Assembly (NCBI GenBank): GCA_946407975.1
Contig: CAMJQC010000003.1
Location: 1 to 64,000 of the forward strand
Direction of reading: 5' to 3'
Source of the DNA: an uncultured Bacteroidales bacterium
Lineage (GTDB): Bacteria > Bacteroidota > Bacteroidia > Bacteroidales > F082
DNA length: 64,000 nucleotides
Shown: piece after piece, positions 42,901 to 50,920 of the stretch
Layout: each line of letters starts with the position of its first letter
Numbering within the stretch: position 1 is the stretch's first letter
Made by a program: the position numbers and the translations under genes
The notes under the pieces: model-generated
What the model was told of the DNA's origin: nothing
Database searches by the model: none
The model's input: only the letters and a program-made list of their open reading frames with translations

Positions 42901-43665
42901 TACCGTGGTCGGGAAGTTGTGGGTCTCCGCTTTTAGTGAGATAATGGTATCAACATCTTTGATTTGGAAATAATCCGCTTTGTTTTGTGTCTTCGGGGCA
43001 AACTGCTCCACTTTCGGACCGAGCACAAAAGCCACATTGTCTTTATATGCTGAAACAAGCCTGTTGGGATTCTCTTTTGAGGTTTTCTTAATCAAGGCGA
43101 AAAGGCTGTCTTTCATAGCCTTGCCATCGATGATGAAAGTGCCGTTGAAAATCTTATGGCGGCAATGTTCCGAATTGACCTGTGCGAAACCATACACTTC
43201 GCTATCCGTCAAGTTTCTTCCAATCTTGGCGGACAAGGCCTTGAGATATTCTATTTCTTCCTCACTCAGCGCCAGACCTTCTTGGAGGTTGTATGCGGCG
43301 ATATCTTCCACATATCGCAAAGGCTCAGGCTCACGGTCGACCGTAAAGACATTTTGATCGAGTGTTTTATACGGGGCCTGCAACATAGGGTCGTAATCGG
43401 GCTTTTTCTTCTCCGATGGCATGAATTCTTCAATACGGACAATGCCATTTACACCCATGTTTTGGGTAATCTCTACAGCGTTCGTGCTCCAAGGAGTAAT
43501 CATTTCGCGTCTGGGGCCGACGAAAGTGCCTTTCACCGTATTTCCCTCGATATGCCTGGCATTATTGAACAGCCAGCACAGTTTCTCGATGTCTTTTGAA
43601 TCGGGCTGGTGTTCGATTTGGACTGCGATGATGTGTTTCTGAGAGGTTTGAAAAAACAGAATCAT
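39973..43665 (-). CDS. purL: Phosphoribosylformylglycinamidine synthase, single-chain
   Basis: This enzyme makes FGAM from FGAR, ATP and glutamine in purine synthesis. At 1230 residues it is the large fused form: an N-terminal PurS-like region, two PurM-like ATPase halves (with [21 protein letters not shown] and the later DVSAGG block) and a C-terminal glutamine amidotransferase domain. The glutaminase nucleophile is Cys1075 in [10 protein letters not shown]. Many other bacteria split this into PurS, PurL and PurQ. A -7 box lies about 60 bases upstream. Confidence 0.97.
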   Translation of the reverse strand: MILFFQTSQKHIIAVQIEHQPDSKDIEKLCWLFNNARHIEGNTVKGTFVGPRREMITPWSTNAVEITQNMGVNGIVRIEEFMPSEKKKPDYDPMLQAPYKTLDQNVFTVDREPEPLRYVEDIAAYNLQEGLALSEEEIEYLKALSAKIGRNLTDSEVYGFAQVNSEHCRHKIFNGTFIIDGKAMKDSLFALIKKTSKENPNRLVSAYKDNVAFVLGPKVEQFAPKTQNKADYFQIKDVDTIISLKAETHNFPTTVEPFNGAATGTGGEIRDRLAGGQGSLPLAGTAVYMTSYPRTEEGRVWEKDCEPRKWLYQTPEEILIKASNGASDFGNKFGQPLINGSVLTFEHQEKQNFGYDKVIMLAGGIGFARKEDAKKLEPEEGDIIVVLGGDNYRIGMGGGAVSSVDTGQYSNAIELNAVQRANPEMQKRVSNVIRAMAESDVNPIRSIHDHGAGGHLNCLSELIEDAGGVVSVDKLPVGDPTLSDKEIIGNESQERMGLLVNKKDLKLIRETAERERAPYYEVGKVTGDQRLRFVREKGTAPIDLAISDFFGSAPKTVLHDADKPYKFKKISYTKRNLRKFVEQVLQLEAVACKDWLTNKVDRSVTGRVAQQQCVGEIQLPLSNLGISALDYQGIRGIATALGHAPIAGLINPAAASRLSVSEALTNLLWAPIQDELKGVSLSANWMWPAKQEGETARLYQAVKALSDYCIALGVNVPTGKDSLSMTQKYPDGEKVVAPGTVIISAVGEVTNVRQVVRPVMKVNEDTELLYVDFSKDGFNLGGSSFAQSQGYVGQVTPDVKSPAYFKKAFNAVQQLIEKNLVLAGHDVSAGGLITTLFEMNFANAEGGMDIDLKAFDAEDLIALLFCEKPSVVLQVRKDGIAKKMLREAGVKAVSIGHPVQERKLVITHEGHAHAFDIDTMRDLWFKSSYLLDIKQSGERKALERFNNYKNQYLHYSFGHGFTGKAADLGIDMHRRKKSGIKAAIIREKGVNGDREMAYALYLAGFDVKDVHMTDLISGREDLSDVNMIVFVGGFSNSDVLGSAKGWAGAFLYNEKAKKALDKFYAREDTLSLGVCNGCQLMMELGLLYPDHDEHPVMRHNDSHKFESAFLNVEIAQNDSIMLSSLSGRRLGVWIAHGEGKFFFPCYRDKYDIVMTYGQDEYPGNPNGSDWSVAGICSNDGRHLAMMPHLERAFLPWQWAFYPDNRADDEVTPWIEAFVNAKNWIAKNKKK

Positions 43666-43726
43666 ATACTTAATTAATTAAATATCAAGTTGATATAATA
43701 TGTACAATACAAAACAAATATAGGCA

Positions 43727-43734
43727 CAAAAATA
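43727..43734 (-). promoter_or_regulatory. -7 box of purL
   Basis: TATTTTTG on the minus strand, 61 bases before the start codon. The AT-rich leader shows no purine-riboswitch fold that could be recognised. Confidence 0.5.
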
Positions 43735-43829
43735 CTTAAAATACCATGAGAAAAGAAAGGTTTTCAAAGATTATCATAAAAAATAAAAGAGTTTCTTCAA
43801 GCCATTGAAAAAGAAAAAAACAGGCATAA

Positions 43830-43855
43830 AAAAAGGATGCCGAAGCATCCTTTTT
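43830..43855. terminator. Terminator after the exbB/exbD operon
   Basis: AAAAAGGATGC and GCATCCTTTTT form an 11-bp stem. On the minus strand the loop is a C(TTCG)G tetraloop, the most stable kind, followed by a T-run. Confidence 0.88.
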
Positions 43856-43879
43856 TCACTTATGTTTGTCAAAACCTGA

Positions 43880-44353
43880 TTATCTCTGGTTTTCGAGCGC
43901 GCTGCCCTTGAGGGTGGTGTAGTTGATACGGAAGGCACCAACTTTACGCAGTTCCTGCTTCACATCGGTGACGACACCCATACGGGTATCCTTGTGCACC
44001 TTAAGAGCAGTGGTCAAGAGCGGGCGGTCGGCTTCGCTACGTGCTTCACGTTCTTTCATCACCCAGTCGGCGATATCGCTAGGTTGAGCAAAAGCGTCAT
44101 CCAATTGGATACGGGGTTCGGTGCCGAGTTTGGTGTCACGGGGCGGGCCAACGTAGATGCTGCTCACCAAAGCCTTCTTTTCGAGTTTTTGAATCTCAGA
44201 GGCCTTTGGCATTGCCGTTTTTACTTTCAGTTCGACATCACGCATTGAAGTGGTGATCATGAAGAAGAATATCAGCATATAGACGATATCCGGGAGGGAA
44301 GAGGTGCTCACTTGAGGGACTTCCTTTTTACCTTCTTTTCTAAATCTTGCCAT
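43880..44353 (-). CDS. exbD: ExbD/TolR-family protein, second copy
   Basis: The 157-residue protein has one membrane helix (about 20-38) with the proton-path Asp22 in SLPDIVYMLIFFFMITTS, followed by a periplasmic domain. ExbD proteins pair with ExbB to use the proton gradient to energise TonB or related outer-membrane machines. It ends the operon, with a strong terminator 25 bases downstream. It differs clearly from the first ExbD copy, so the complex may be a heteromer. Confidence 0.9.
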   Translation of the reverse strand: MARFRKEGKKEVPQVSTSSLPDIVYMLIFFFMITTSMRDVELKVKTAMPKASEIQKLEKKALVSSIYVGPPRDTKLGTEPRIQLDDAFAQPSDIADWVMKEREARSEADRPLLTTALKVHKDTRMGVVTDVKQELRKVGAFRINYTTLKGSALENQR

Positions 44354-44367
44354 AGTGTTATCCTCCT

Positions 44368-44934
44368 TTATTTACCGATTTCAACAGGTTCTGCTTCGCT
44401 GACACGTACGGGAACAGCTTCGTTGATAGCTTTGGTCTGGTCTTCGGTGAGTTGGTCGAGATGCTTATGGAATTTCTGTTGAGCCATCTCTTCTTTCAAC
44501 TCATTGAAGGCGCGTGCCAATTCATTTTGCACACTGATATACATAGCATACGACGTACCGCGGTCATTCTGCAGAGAGATGACGCCTTTCGACATAAGCA
44601 CGTCACCGATGAGATCGAAAGTCTTGGTTTCGACTTCGGGAGCGGTGGGATCGTTAGGTCTGGGGGTCATGAACTGCTTGGCCTCATCCTTAAGCAGGGA
44701 AAGGTCGGACGGACGTCCATTGACCATCAGTCTGTCGTTTTTGTTAACCAACACATTCATCACGTTTCTCTCCTTGACTTTCACGTCTTCGTCGTTTTGT
44801 TCGACCGGAGGAGGCAGACGACGGGTGATACCATAGTCCACGTCCATAGAGGTGGTCATCAGGAAGAAACACAATAGCAAGAATGCTATATCAGCCTGCG
44901 AACTCGAGTTAATTTCTGGAACTTTCTTGGCCAT
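44368..44934 (-). CDS. exbD: ExbD/TolR-family protein, first copy
   Basis: The 188-residue protein has one membrane helix (about 13-31) with Asp15 in SQADIAFLLLCFFLMTTS. Its periplasmic part is longer than in the second copy and ends in an acidic tail. Paired exbD genes are usual in Bacteroidota. It lies 12 bases after the unknown four-helix membrane protein gene and 14 bases before the second exbD. Confidence 0.9.
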   Translation of the reverse strand: MAKKVPEINSSSQADIAFLLLCFFLMTTSMDVDYGITRRLPPPVEQNDEDVKVKERNVMNVLVNKNDRLMVNGRPSDLSLLKDEAKQFMTPRPNDPTAPEVETKTFDLIGDVLMSKGVISLQNDRGTSYAMYISVQNELARAFNELKEEMAQQKFHKHLDQLTEDQTKAINEAVPVRVSEAEPVEIGK

Positions 44935-44946
44935 GATGATTGTGTT

Positions 44947-45408
44947 TTATTTTTTCACTGCCTTATAGATAACAGAGAATAGGATTGCAATAATGCTAAC
45001 TACAAGTGTTACATAGAAGAAATTAAGGCCAAATTCGACCATTCCATGCGTCTTGCCGGAGTAGAGATGCTCACCAGCTTGATAAGGAACGCCGAAGCTG
45101 CCTCTTGACAGAAGGAATGCTACAACTGCAATAACAACGATTGCGATGGCTCCGATAAGGAGCGTCTTTCCATTGACGCCTTTGACAACAGCAGCGCAGA
45201 CTGCAGAAATCAAAGCCATGACAACGCCTAGTATAATCAAGATGTAGCCCCAATTCAGGTACATGTCAGCACGTGGCGTTGGGTTGCCTGCCTTGAAATC
45301 TGGCTTAATGCTACCAACTTTGAGGTAGTATAAGACAGCGATGACAGCAGTAATCAACGCGAGAATGCCGAATACCCATTTTGAGATATTTGCAGACTTA
45401 CCGTTCAT
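44947..45408 (-). CDS. Small four-helix membrane protein in the exbB/exbD operon
   Basis: The 153-residue protein has four predicted membrane helices (about 8-28, 50-72, 82-102 and 125-147). The loop between helices 1 and 2 has FKAGNPTPRADMYLNWGY, and that between 3 and 4 has FGVPYQAGEHLYSGKTHG. It resembles no transporter family I know, but genes of this type sit at this operon position in other Bacteroidota. Location between exbB and the exbD pair suggests a part of the motor complex. Confidence 0.8.
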   Translation of the reverse strand: MNGKSANISKWVFGILALITAVIAVLYYLKVGSIKPDFKAGNPTPRADMYLNWGYILIILGVVMALISAVCAAVVKGVNGKTLLIGAIAIVVIAVVAFLLSRGSFGVPYQAGEHLYSGKTHGMVEFGLNFFYVTLVVSIIAILFSVIYKAVKK

Positions 45409-45422
45409 GATTAATACTATTT

Positions 45423-46259
45423 TTATTTGTTGTTATACTTGGCGAGGATATCCATGAAGGAGATGGAAGCGTTTTCCATATCGTTCGTGATACCTTCAAT
45501 CTTTGATGCGATAAAGTTGAAGAAAATTTGAAGGATAATAGCAGCAATAAGACCGAACACGGTGGTCAACAAAGCGACCTTCATACCAGAAGCAACGATG
45601 GTCGGGCTCATGTCACCAGCGGCGGCGATGTCGTCGAAGGCCTTGATCATACCGATAACGGTACCCATAAATCCGAACATAGGAGCCAAGCTGATGCAAA
45701 GACCAATCCAGCTCAAACCGCTTTCGAGTTTACCACCAGCGACGGAACCGTAAGAAACGAGAGCCTTCTCGACTTCTTCGAGAGACTGACCGTCCTGATA
45801 ACGGATAAGACCTTGGGTGAAGATGCTGGCAACAGGACCGCGCGTGTCTTTGCAGAGTTGTTTGGCGCCTTCAACATCACCATTCTTCATCTTTTCCTCA
45901 ATGCCTTTCAGGAGCTTCTCGGAATTGGCAGTAGCCAGAGTCAGATAGATGATTCTTTCGATGGCGATAGCCATACCAATCAAGAGGATAATCAACACGA
46001 TGCCCATGAAACCAGGACCACCGTCGATGAACTGCTTCTTAATGGATTCGCGGAAGGTGGTAGGAGCCTCTTCAGCGACAGGAGCTTGAGCGATTTCTTC
46101 TTCTACAGCCTCAACAGCTTCAACTGGAGCGGCTTCTTCAGGAGCGACGGTCTGTTCCGTTGCTTCAGGTTGTGCTTGCTGATCTTGAGCAAGAACGAGA
46201 TTGCTGATGCCAAAAGTCATGAAACCAGCAACCATGAGGAAAGCAATTAATTTTTTCAT
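45423..46259 (-). CDS. exbB: ExbB/TolQ/MotA-family proton channel protein
   Basis: The 278-residue protein has an N-terminal signal-like segment, an Ala/Glu/Pro-rich stretch (about 26-68), then three membrane helices (about 82-105, 175-200 and 220-245). The third contains the family TVFGLIAAIILQIFFNF, and the second APMFGFMGTVIGMI. With ExbD it forms the inner-membrane motor. The acidic periplasmic extension is longer than in E. coli ExbB. It is first in its operon, 60 bases after tRNA-Ser; no separate -7 box was found, so read-through is possible. Confidence 0.93.
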   Translation of the reverse strand: MKKLIAFLMVAGFMTFGISNLVLAQDQQAQPEATEQTVAPEEAAPVEAVEAVEEEIAQAPVAEEAPTTFRESIKKQFIDGGPGFMGIVLIILLIGMAIAIERIIYLTLATANSEKLLKGIEEKMKNGDVEGAKQLCKDTRGPVASIFTQGLIRYQDGQSLEEVEKALVSYGSVAGGKLESGLSWIGLCISLAPMFGFMGTVIGMIKAFDDIAAAGDMSPTIVASGMKVALLTTVFGLIAAIILQIFFNFIASKIEGITNDMENASISFMDILAKYNNK

Positions 46260-46319
46260 AGTTTGATTAATAATGTTGATGATTCTTTCTAATTAATTAG
46301 TTGTTATTTAATCGCTTGG

Positions 46320-46407
46320 CGGAGAGAGCGGGATTCGAACCCGCGGTACCCTTTTGGAGTACACACACTTTCCAGGCGTGCTCCTTAAACCACTCGGACA
46401 TCTCTCC
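46320..46407 (-). tRNA. tRNA-Ser (GGA)
   Basis: The 88-nucleotide minus-strand gene has an acceptor stem GGAGAGA/TCTCTCC, anticodon loop CTGGAAA with anticodon GGA, and the long variable arm (TACTCC...GGGTA region) typical of class II serine tRNAs. The T loop is TTCGAAT. CCA is not encoded. TACTTTCG 35 bases upstream (46442-46449) may be its -7 box. Confidence 0.96.
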
Positions 46408-46635
46408 TTGGTTTTCCTTTCAGTTCACCACAAAATCGTTGCGAAAGTACGTATTTTTTCAATTGAAAATGCAATTTTCTTGTCAAGTTTATTTGAAAAA
46501 ATATCCGATTCACACTCGGTTTATTATTCAATTTATTGATAATCAACAAAAGAACGTGCTATGATTTTTTTTATTGCACAATAAAAAATTCACTTTTTCA
46601 TCCGTCACAACCATTTTGAGGATGAAAGTCGAAAA

Positions 46636-47670
46636 TCAAACCGACATTTCTCCACGGATGGAGGTCTGCAACAACTGACGGATCTTATCGGTCGGCAAGC
46701 CCTCTCCTATCAGGTACATCAGCTTGGCCACAGCCGCCTCGGTCGTCATGTCATGCCCGCTGATGACGCCGATTCGAGCCATATCCAGACTGGTCTCATA
46801 ACGGCCCATCTCCACCGACCCTGACTTGCACTGGGTGATGTTGAGTATCATCAGACCTCCGTCGATGGCCTTTTTCAGCGCTTCAAGGAACCAAGAGGCC
46901 GTGGTGGCGTTGCCAGAGCCAAAGGTCTCTAACACCAACGCCTTTAGTCCTGGTGTCTGCAAGGCATGGCGGACAAAGTCTTCCGAAATGCCGGGGAAGA
47001 GTTTTAAGATGCCCACATTGCGATCCATATTGGTATGGAGCTTCAGCTTCTTGAAGTTGGGTTTCAAGATGCGCTCCGAATTGTATTTGATATGGACGCC
47101 GACATCTGCCAAATTAGGATAATTGGTAGAAGTGAAGGCGTTGAAGTTCTCCGCATTGATTTTGGTGGCGCGATTGCCACGCATAAGCTGATTTTGGAAG
47201 AAAATGCACACTTCCGGGACGATGGAGGTGTCGTCTTCCTTGGCGGCGGCAATCTCGATGGCAGCTAGGAAATTCTCACGGCCATCGGTACGGACCATGC
47301 CCATCGGGAGTTGTGAACCTGTCAGCACAACAGGTTTGTTGAGGTTCTCCAACATAAAGCTCAAGGCAGAAGCCGTATAGGCCATGGTATCGGAACCGTG
47401 CAACACGACAAATCCGTCATATTGCTCATAGTTGACATAAATCTGCTCAGCGAGACGCGCCCAGAAATTCGGGTCCATGTTGGAAGAATCGATAAGCGGG
47501 TCAAATGAATAAAAATCGATCTGATAGCCAAAATTCTTCAACACCGGAAGATGCGTGTAGATGTTGTCAAAATCAAAAGGCACCAAAGCGCCCGTCTTTG
47601 AGTCCTGCATCATGCCAATGGTTCCACCCGTGTAAAGCACCAAAATGGAGATTTCTTCTCTTTGTATCAT
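46636..47670 (-). CDS. ansA: L-asparaginase, type I (cytoplasmic)
   Basis: It hydrolyses L-asparagine to aspartate and ammonia. The 344-residue protein has both catalytic threonine sites: YTGGTIGM (Thr14/Thr17) and VLHGSDTMAYTAS, followed by VVLTGSQLPMG. There is no signal peptide, as expected for type I. Its start overlaps the tatD stop by four bases, so the two genes are coupled. Confidence 0.94.
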   Translation of the reverse strand: MIQREEISILVLYTGGTIGMMQDSKTGALVPFDFDNIYTHLPVLKNFGYQIDFYSFDPLIDSSNMDPNFWARLAEQIYVNYEQYDGFVVLHGSDTMAYTASALSFMLENLNKPVVLTGSQLPMGMVRTDGRENFLAAIEIAAAKEDDTSIVPEVCIFFQNQLMRGNRATKINAENFNAFTSTNYPNLADVGVHIKYNSERILKPNFKKLKLHTNMDRNVGILKLFPGISEDFVRHALQTPGLKALVLETFGSGNATTASWFLEALKKAIDGGLMILNITQCKSGSVEMGRYETSLDMARIGVISGHDMTTEAAVAKLMYLIGEGLPTDKIRQLLQTSIRGEMSV

Positions 47671-48434
47671 AGTTTGAATAATGTTTTTGCGTTTTCAGTA
47701 GTGACCTCTGCCACTTGTTCAATAGTAATATCAAGCATCTCGGCAATTCTTTTTGCCGTATCGACCAAAAAAGCCGGTTCGTTGCGTTTGCCGCGATGGG
47801 GTACGGGCGCCAAATAAGGGGCGTCCGTCTCCAAAACGATACGATCAAGCGGCAAATTTGGCAAAAAATCCTTTACACTACAATTCTTATAGGTCGTGAC
47901 CCCGCCTAAACCGAGATGAAACCCGAAGTTGAGATAGACTTTAGCTTCTTCTTCACTGCCTGTAAAACAATGCATGACGCCACACAGTCCCCCGTCTTGC
48001 TTTCTTTCAAGGATTTTTGCCATTTGAGCGAAGGCATTGCGTGCATGAATGGAGAGGGGCAGACGTAACTGTTTAGCCCACTCCAATTGAGTCTCAAAAG
48101 CATCCAATTGCTGTTTCTCAAAACGCGTATCCCAATAAAAATCGAGCCCGACTTCGCCAACACCTATATATATGCCTCGCTCCAACTCTTTCTCCATCTG
48201 ATCGAGCACCTGCCTGTAGTCTTCGCGTACCTCTTCAGGCTGAAGGCCCATCATCACACGGCAACAATCGGGATATTGATCCCTTGTTTTAAGCATAGGC
48301 GCCACAGTAGAAGCATCAACGTTAGGCAACAACATCACACCCACGCCATTCTCCAACGCCCTTTTGATGACTTCCGGACGGTCGAGGTCAAACTCGCTGC
48401 CATAGATATGCGTGTGAGTGTCAACGAGATACAT
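47667..48434 (-). CDS. tatD: TatD-family metal-dependent DNase
   Basis: The 255-residue TIM-barrel protein has the metal ligands of the family: His-x-His in DTHTHIY, Glu in GVGEVGLDFYW, His in SIHARNAF, His in MHCFTG and Asp in LETDAPYLAP. A conserved GxHP motif reads GLQP here, with Gln replacing a His that is not a direct ligand. TatD enzymes act as 3'-5' exonucleases and in DNA repair or fragmentation. It is first in the tatD-ansA pair. Confidence 0.92.
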   Translation of the reverse strand: MYLVDTHTHIYGSEFDLDRPEVIKRALENGVGVMLLPNVDASTVAPMLKTRDQYPDCCRVMMGLQPEEVREDYRQVLDQMEKELERGIYIGVGEVGLDFYWDTRFEKQQLDAFETQLEWAKQLRLPLSIHARNAFAQMAKILERKQDGGLCGVMHCFTGSEEEAKVYLNFGFHLGLGGVTTYKNCSVKDFLPNLPLDRIVLETDAPYLAPVPHRGKRNEPAFLVDTAKRIAEMLDITIEQVAEVTTENAKTLFKL

Positions 48435-48460
48435 AAAAACGATGTTTTCAAATCACGGCG

Positions 48461-48468
48461 CAAAGATA
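48461..48468 (-). promoter_or_regulatory. -7 box of tatD-ansA
   Basis: TATCTTTG on the minus strand, 26 bases before the tatD start codon. Confidence 0.6.
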
Positions 48469-48558
48469 GCGTTTTTTTAGTTAGGAGTTAGGAGTTTGAA
48501 GTTTGGAGCGGGAATAAAGGACTGGGAGCTGGAGACGTTTTACGTCCTTCGTCTTTCG

Positions 48559-49752
48559 TCAATAAAGGAAACTGTCGTAAGGATAGCGGATGGCGTGCAT
48601 ATCGCGGATTTCTTTATAGAGCAAGCTCCTGAATTCCTGATAGTTGTCACGATTCTTGGCAGAGATGAAGATGCAGTTGTCATTCATCTTGGCCATCCAG
48701 GTTTGTTTCAACTCTTCATAGGAGACATTACGCTTAGTCGCTGGCGTCAGATCGTCAGGGTCTTTTTCTTCCCAGGTATAGGCGTCGGTTTTGTTAAACA
48801 CCACAATCGTTTTCTTGTCAGCGCAACCCAACTCGGCCAGCGTCTGGTTGACCACGTCCATTTGTGACTCAAAGTCAGGATGAGAGATGTCCACCACATG
48901 CAACAAGATATCAGACTCACGCACCTCATCCAAAGTCGACTTGAAGGATTCTACCAAGCCATGAGGCAGCTTTCTGATAAAGCCAACGGTATCGGAAAGC
49001 AGGAACGGCAGGTTGTCCACTACGACCTTACGGACTGTTGTGTCAAGTGTTGCAAAAAGCTTGTTTTCGGTATAGACCTCCGACTTGCTCAACAGATTCA
49101 TAATCGTTGACTTGCCCACATTGGTATACCCTACCAGGGCGACACGCACTAGTTTGCCACGGTTTTTACGCTGCACCTTCTTTTGCATGTCGATTTCCTT
49201 CAGCTTTTCTTTCAGATTGGCTATGCGTTCCAAAATCAAACGGCGGTCGGTTTCAATCTGGGTCTCACCAGGACCACGCATGCCGATACCGCCCCGTTGA
49301 CGCTCCAAGTGCGTCCACATTCGGGTCAGACGAGGCAAGAGATACTGATATTGGGCCAATTCCACTTGCGCCTTGGCATGAGCCGTATGGGCATTGCTGG
49401 CAAAAATGTCGAGGATAAGGCTGGTACGGTCGAGGATACGGCATTCCAACGCATTCTCCAGATTGCGGATCTGCGTGGCGCTGAGTTCATCGTCGATAAC
49501 GGCCAGTTCCAAGTTTTCCGCCTTGATGTACTGATGGATTTCCTCCAACTTACCGCTACCGATATAGGTCACGCTATTGGGGCGATCCATAGGCTGAATG
49601 AAACGACCCACGGGAACGCCGCCGGCAGTCTCCAAAAGAAACGCCAGTTCATCAAGGTATTCCTCGGTGCGTTCACGACTCTGCTGACGCGTAGCAACGG
49701 CAATCAGAACCGCTCTTTCCGGAATCTTTTCATAAGTAACAAAATCACCCAT
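48559..49752 (-). CDS. hflX: Ribosome-associated GTPase HflX
   Basis: HflX splits stalled ribosomes. The 397-residue protein has the N-terminal HflX domain (VTYIGSGKLEEI), the linker with ERQRGGIGMRGPGETQIE, and a G domain with GYTNVGKST, DTVGFIRKLPHGLVESF and NKTD. Length and order are standard. It is a single gene between tatD and trpS; no obvious -7 box was found in the 119-base gap upstream. Confidence 0.96.
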   Translation of the reverse strand: MGDFVTYEKIPERAVLIAVATRQQSRERTEEYLDELAFLLETAGGVPVGRFIQPMDRPNSVTYIGSGKLEEIHQYIKAENLELAVIDDELSATQIRNLENALECRILDRTSLILDIFASNAHTAHAKAQVELAQYQYLLPRLTRMWTHLERQRGGIGMRGPGETQIETDRRLILERIANLKEKLKEIDMQKKVQRKNRGKLVRVALVGYTNVGKSTIMNLLSKSEVYTENKLFATLDTTVRKVVVDNLPFLLSDTVGFIRKLPHGLVESFKSTLDEVRESDILLHVVDISHPDFESQMDVVNQTLAELGCADKKTIVVFNKTDAYTWEEKDPDDLTPATKRNVSYEELKQTWMAKMNDNCIFISAKNRDNYQEFRSLLYKEIRDMHAIRYPYDSFLY

Positions 49753-49871
49753 TATTAGTTGAAGTGTTTATGGTTTAACAGTTGAAATCGAAGATTACCT
49801 CACGGTGAATGCAGGGCATTTTTTCGTGGTCAATTGTTTAGGTTGGAAACACTAAACAGTGCAGCGTTAAT

Positions 49872-50864
49872 TCAAACTCTAAATCCGATGATTTGACGTA
49901 CCTCTTTGAGTGTTTTCCCTGCACTCTCACGCGCTTTCTCGGCACCCATGCGGGCAATACGGTCAAGGCGTTCCGTGTCGGAAGAGAATTCTTCGATGCG
50001 TTCACGGATAGGATTGAGCACCTGCACCATGTCCTCGGCAAGCTGTTTCTTCATATCGCCATAACGCAACGTGCAGTCATTCCATTTTTCCTCGAAAAAC
50101 TTCACCGTTTCGGGTGCTGAAACGATGCTCATCATCGTGAAGAGGTTCTGAATCACTTCGGGTTTTGGGCTATTGGGTTCCTGCGGACCGTTGTCGGTGA
50201 CAGCGCGCATCACTTTCTTTCTCACAACCTTTTCATCTTCAAAAAGATAGATGCAGTTGCCATCGCTCTTTCCCATCTTGCCAGAGCCGTCAAGACCCGG
50301 CACTTTAATTGCATCGCCGCCGAAATAGTAGTTCTGCGGCTCAGGGAAATACTCCACGCCATAAATGTTGTTGAAGCGGCGTGCACATTTGCGGGCCATC
50401 TCCATATTCTGTTCCTGGTCCTTCCCTACCGGAACCCATTTTGCCTTATGCTGCAAGATGTCGGCAGCCATAAGGGTTGGATAAGTGAACAAGCCGGCGT
50501 TAACATTGTCGGGTTGCTGGCGCGCTTTTTCCTTAAAGGTGGTCACGCGACCAAGTTCGCCGATGTAGGCGTTCATGTTCAGGTAGAGATACAGTTCCAA
50601 GGTCTCTGGCACATCGCTTTGGATGTAAATGGTAGCCTTTTCAGGGTCGATGCCACAAGCCAGATATTCCGCCAATATGGTTCGCGCCGAGCGTTGTATG
50701 TTTTCAGGTTTCGGATGCGTAGTAAGCGAATGCCAGTCGGCGATGAAGAAATAGCAATTGTATTCTTCCTGCATCTTGACGAAGCTACGCACCGCGCCAT
50801 AATAGTTGCCGAGGTGAAGATTGCCAGTAGGGCGGATACCGCTTAAAACGATGTCGTTCTTCAT
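49872..50864 (-). CDS. trpS: Tryptophanyl-tRNA synthetase
   Basis: The 330-residue class I synthetase has the HIGH-like PTGNLHLGNYYGA near residue 12 and the KMSKS-like GKMGKSDGN near residue 200, where Gly replaces the middle Ser. The IADWHSLTT motif is typical of TrpRS. It has its own -7 box and lies between hflX and uvrC. Confidence 0.96.
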   Translation of the reverse strand: MKNDIVLSGIRPTGNLHLGNYYGAVRSFVKMQEEYNCYFFIADWHSLTTHPKPENIQRSARTILAEYLACGIDPEKATIYIQSDVPETLELYLYLNMNAYIGELGRVTTFKEKARQQPDNVNAGLFTYPTLMAADILQHKAKWVPVGKDQEQNMEMARKCARRFNNIYGVEYFPEPQNYYFGGDAIKVPGLDGSGKMGKSDGNCIYLFEDEKVVRKKVMRAVTDNGPQEPNSPKPEVIQNLFTMMSIVSAPETVKFFEEKWNDCTLRYGDMKKQLAEDMVQVLNPIRERIEEFSSDTERLDRIARMGAEKARESAGKTLKEVRQIIGFRV

Positions 50865-50884
50865 AATGAAATGATTTGAGGGGG

Positions 50885-50892
50885 CAAAGATA
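50885..50892 (-). promoter_or_regulatory. -7 box of trpS
   Basis: TATCTTTG on the minus strand, 20 bases before the start codon. Confidence 0.6.
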
Positions 50893-50920
50893 GAAAAAAG
50901 TTTTCAGTTGGAGTCAGAGC

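Noticed and set aside
48477..48515. Short imperfect repeats GTTAGGAG / GAAGTTTGGAG before the tatD promoter
   Set aside because: Too short and irregular to be a repeat family or array; no CRISPR-like spacing.
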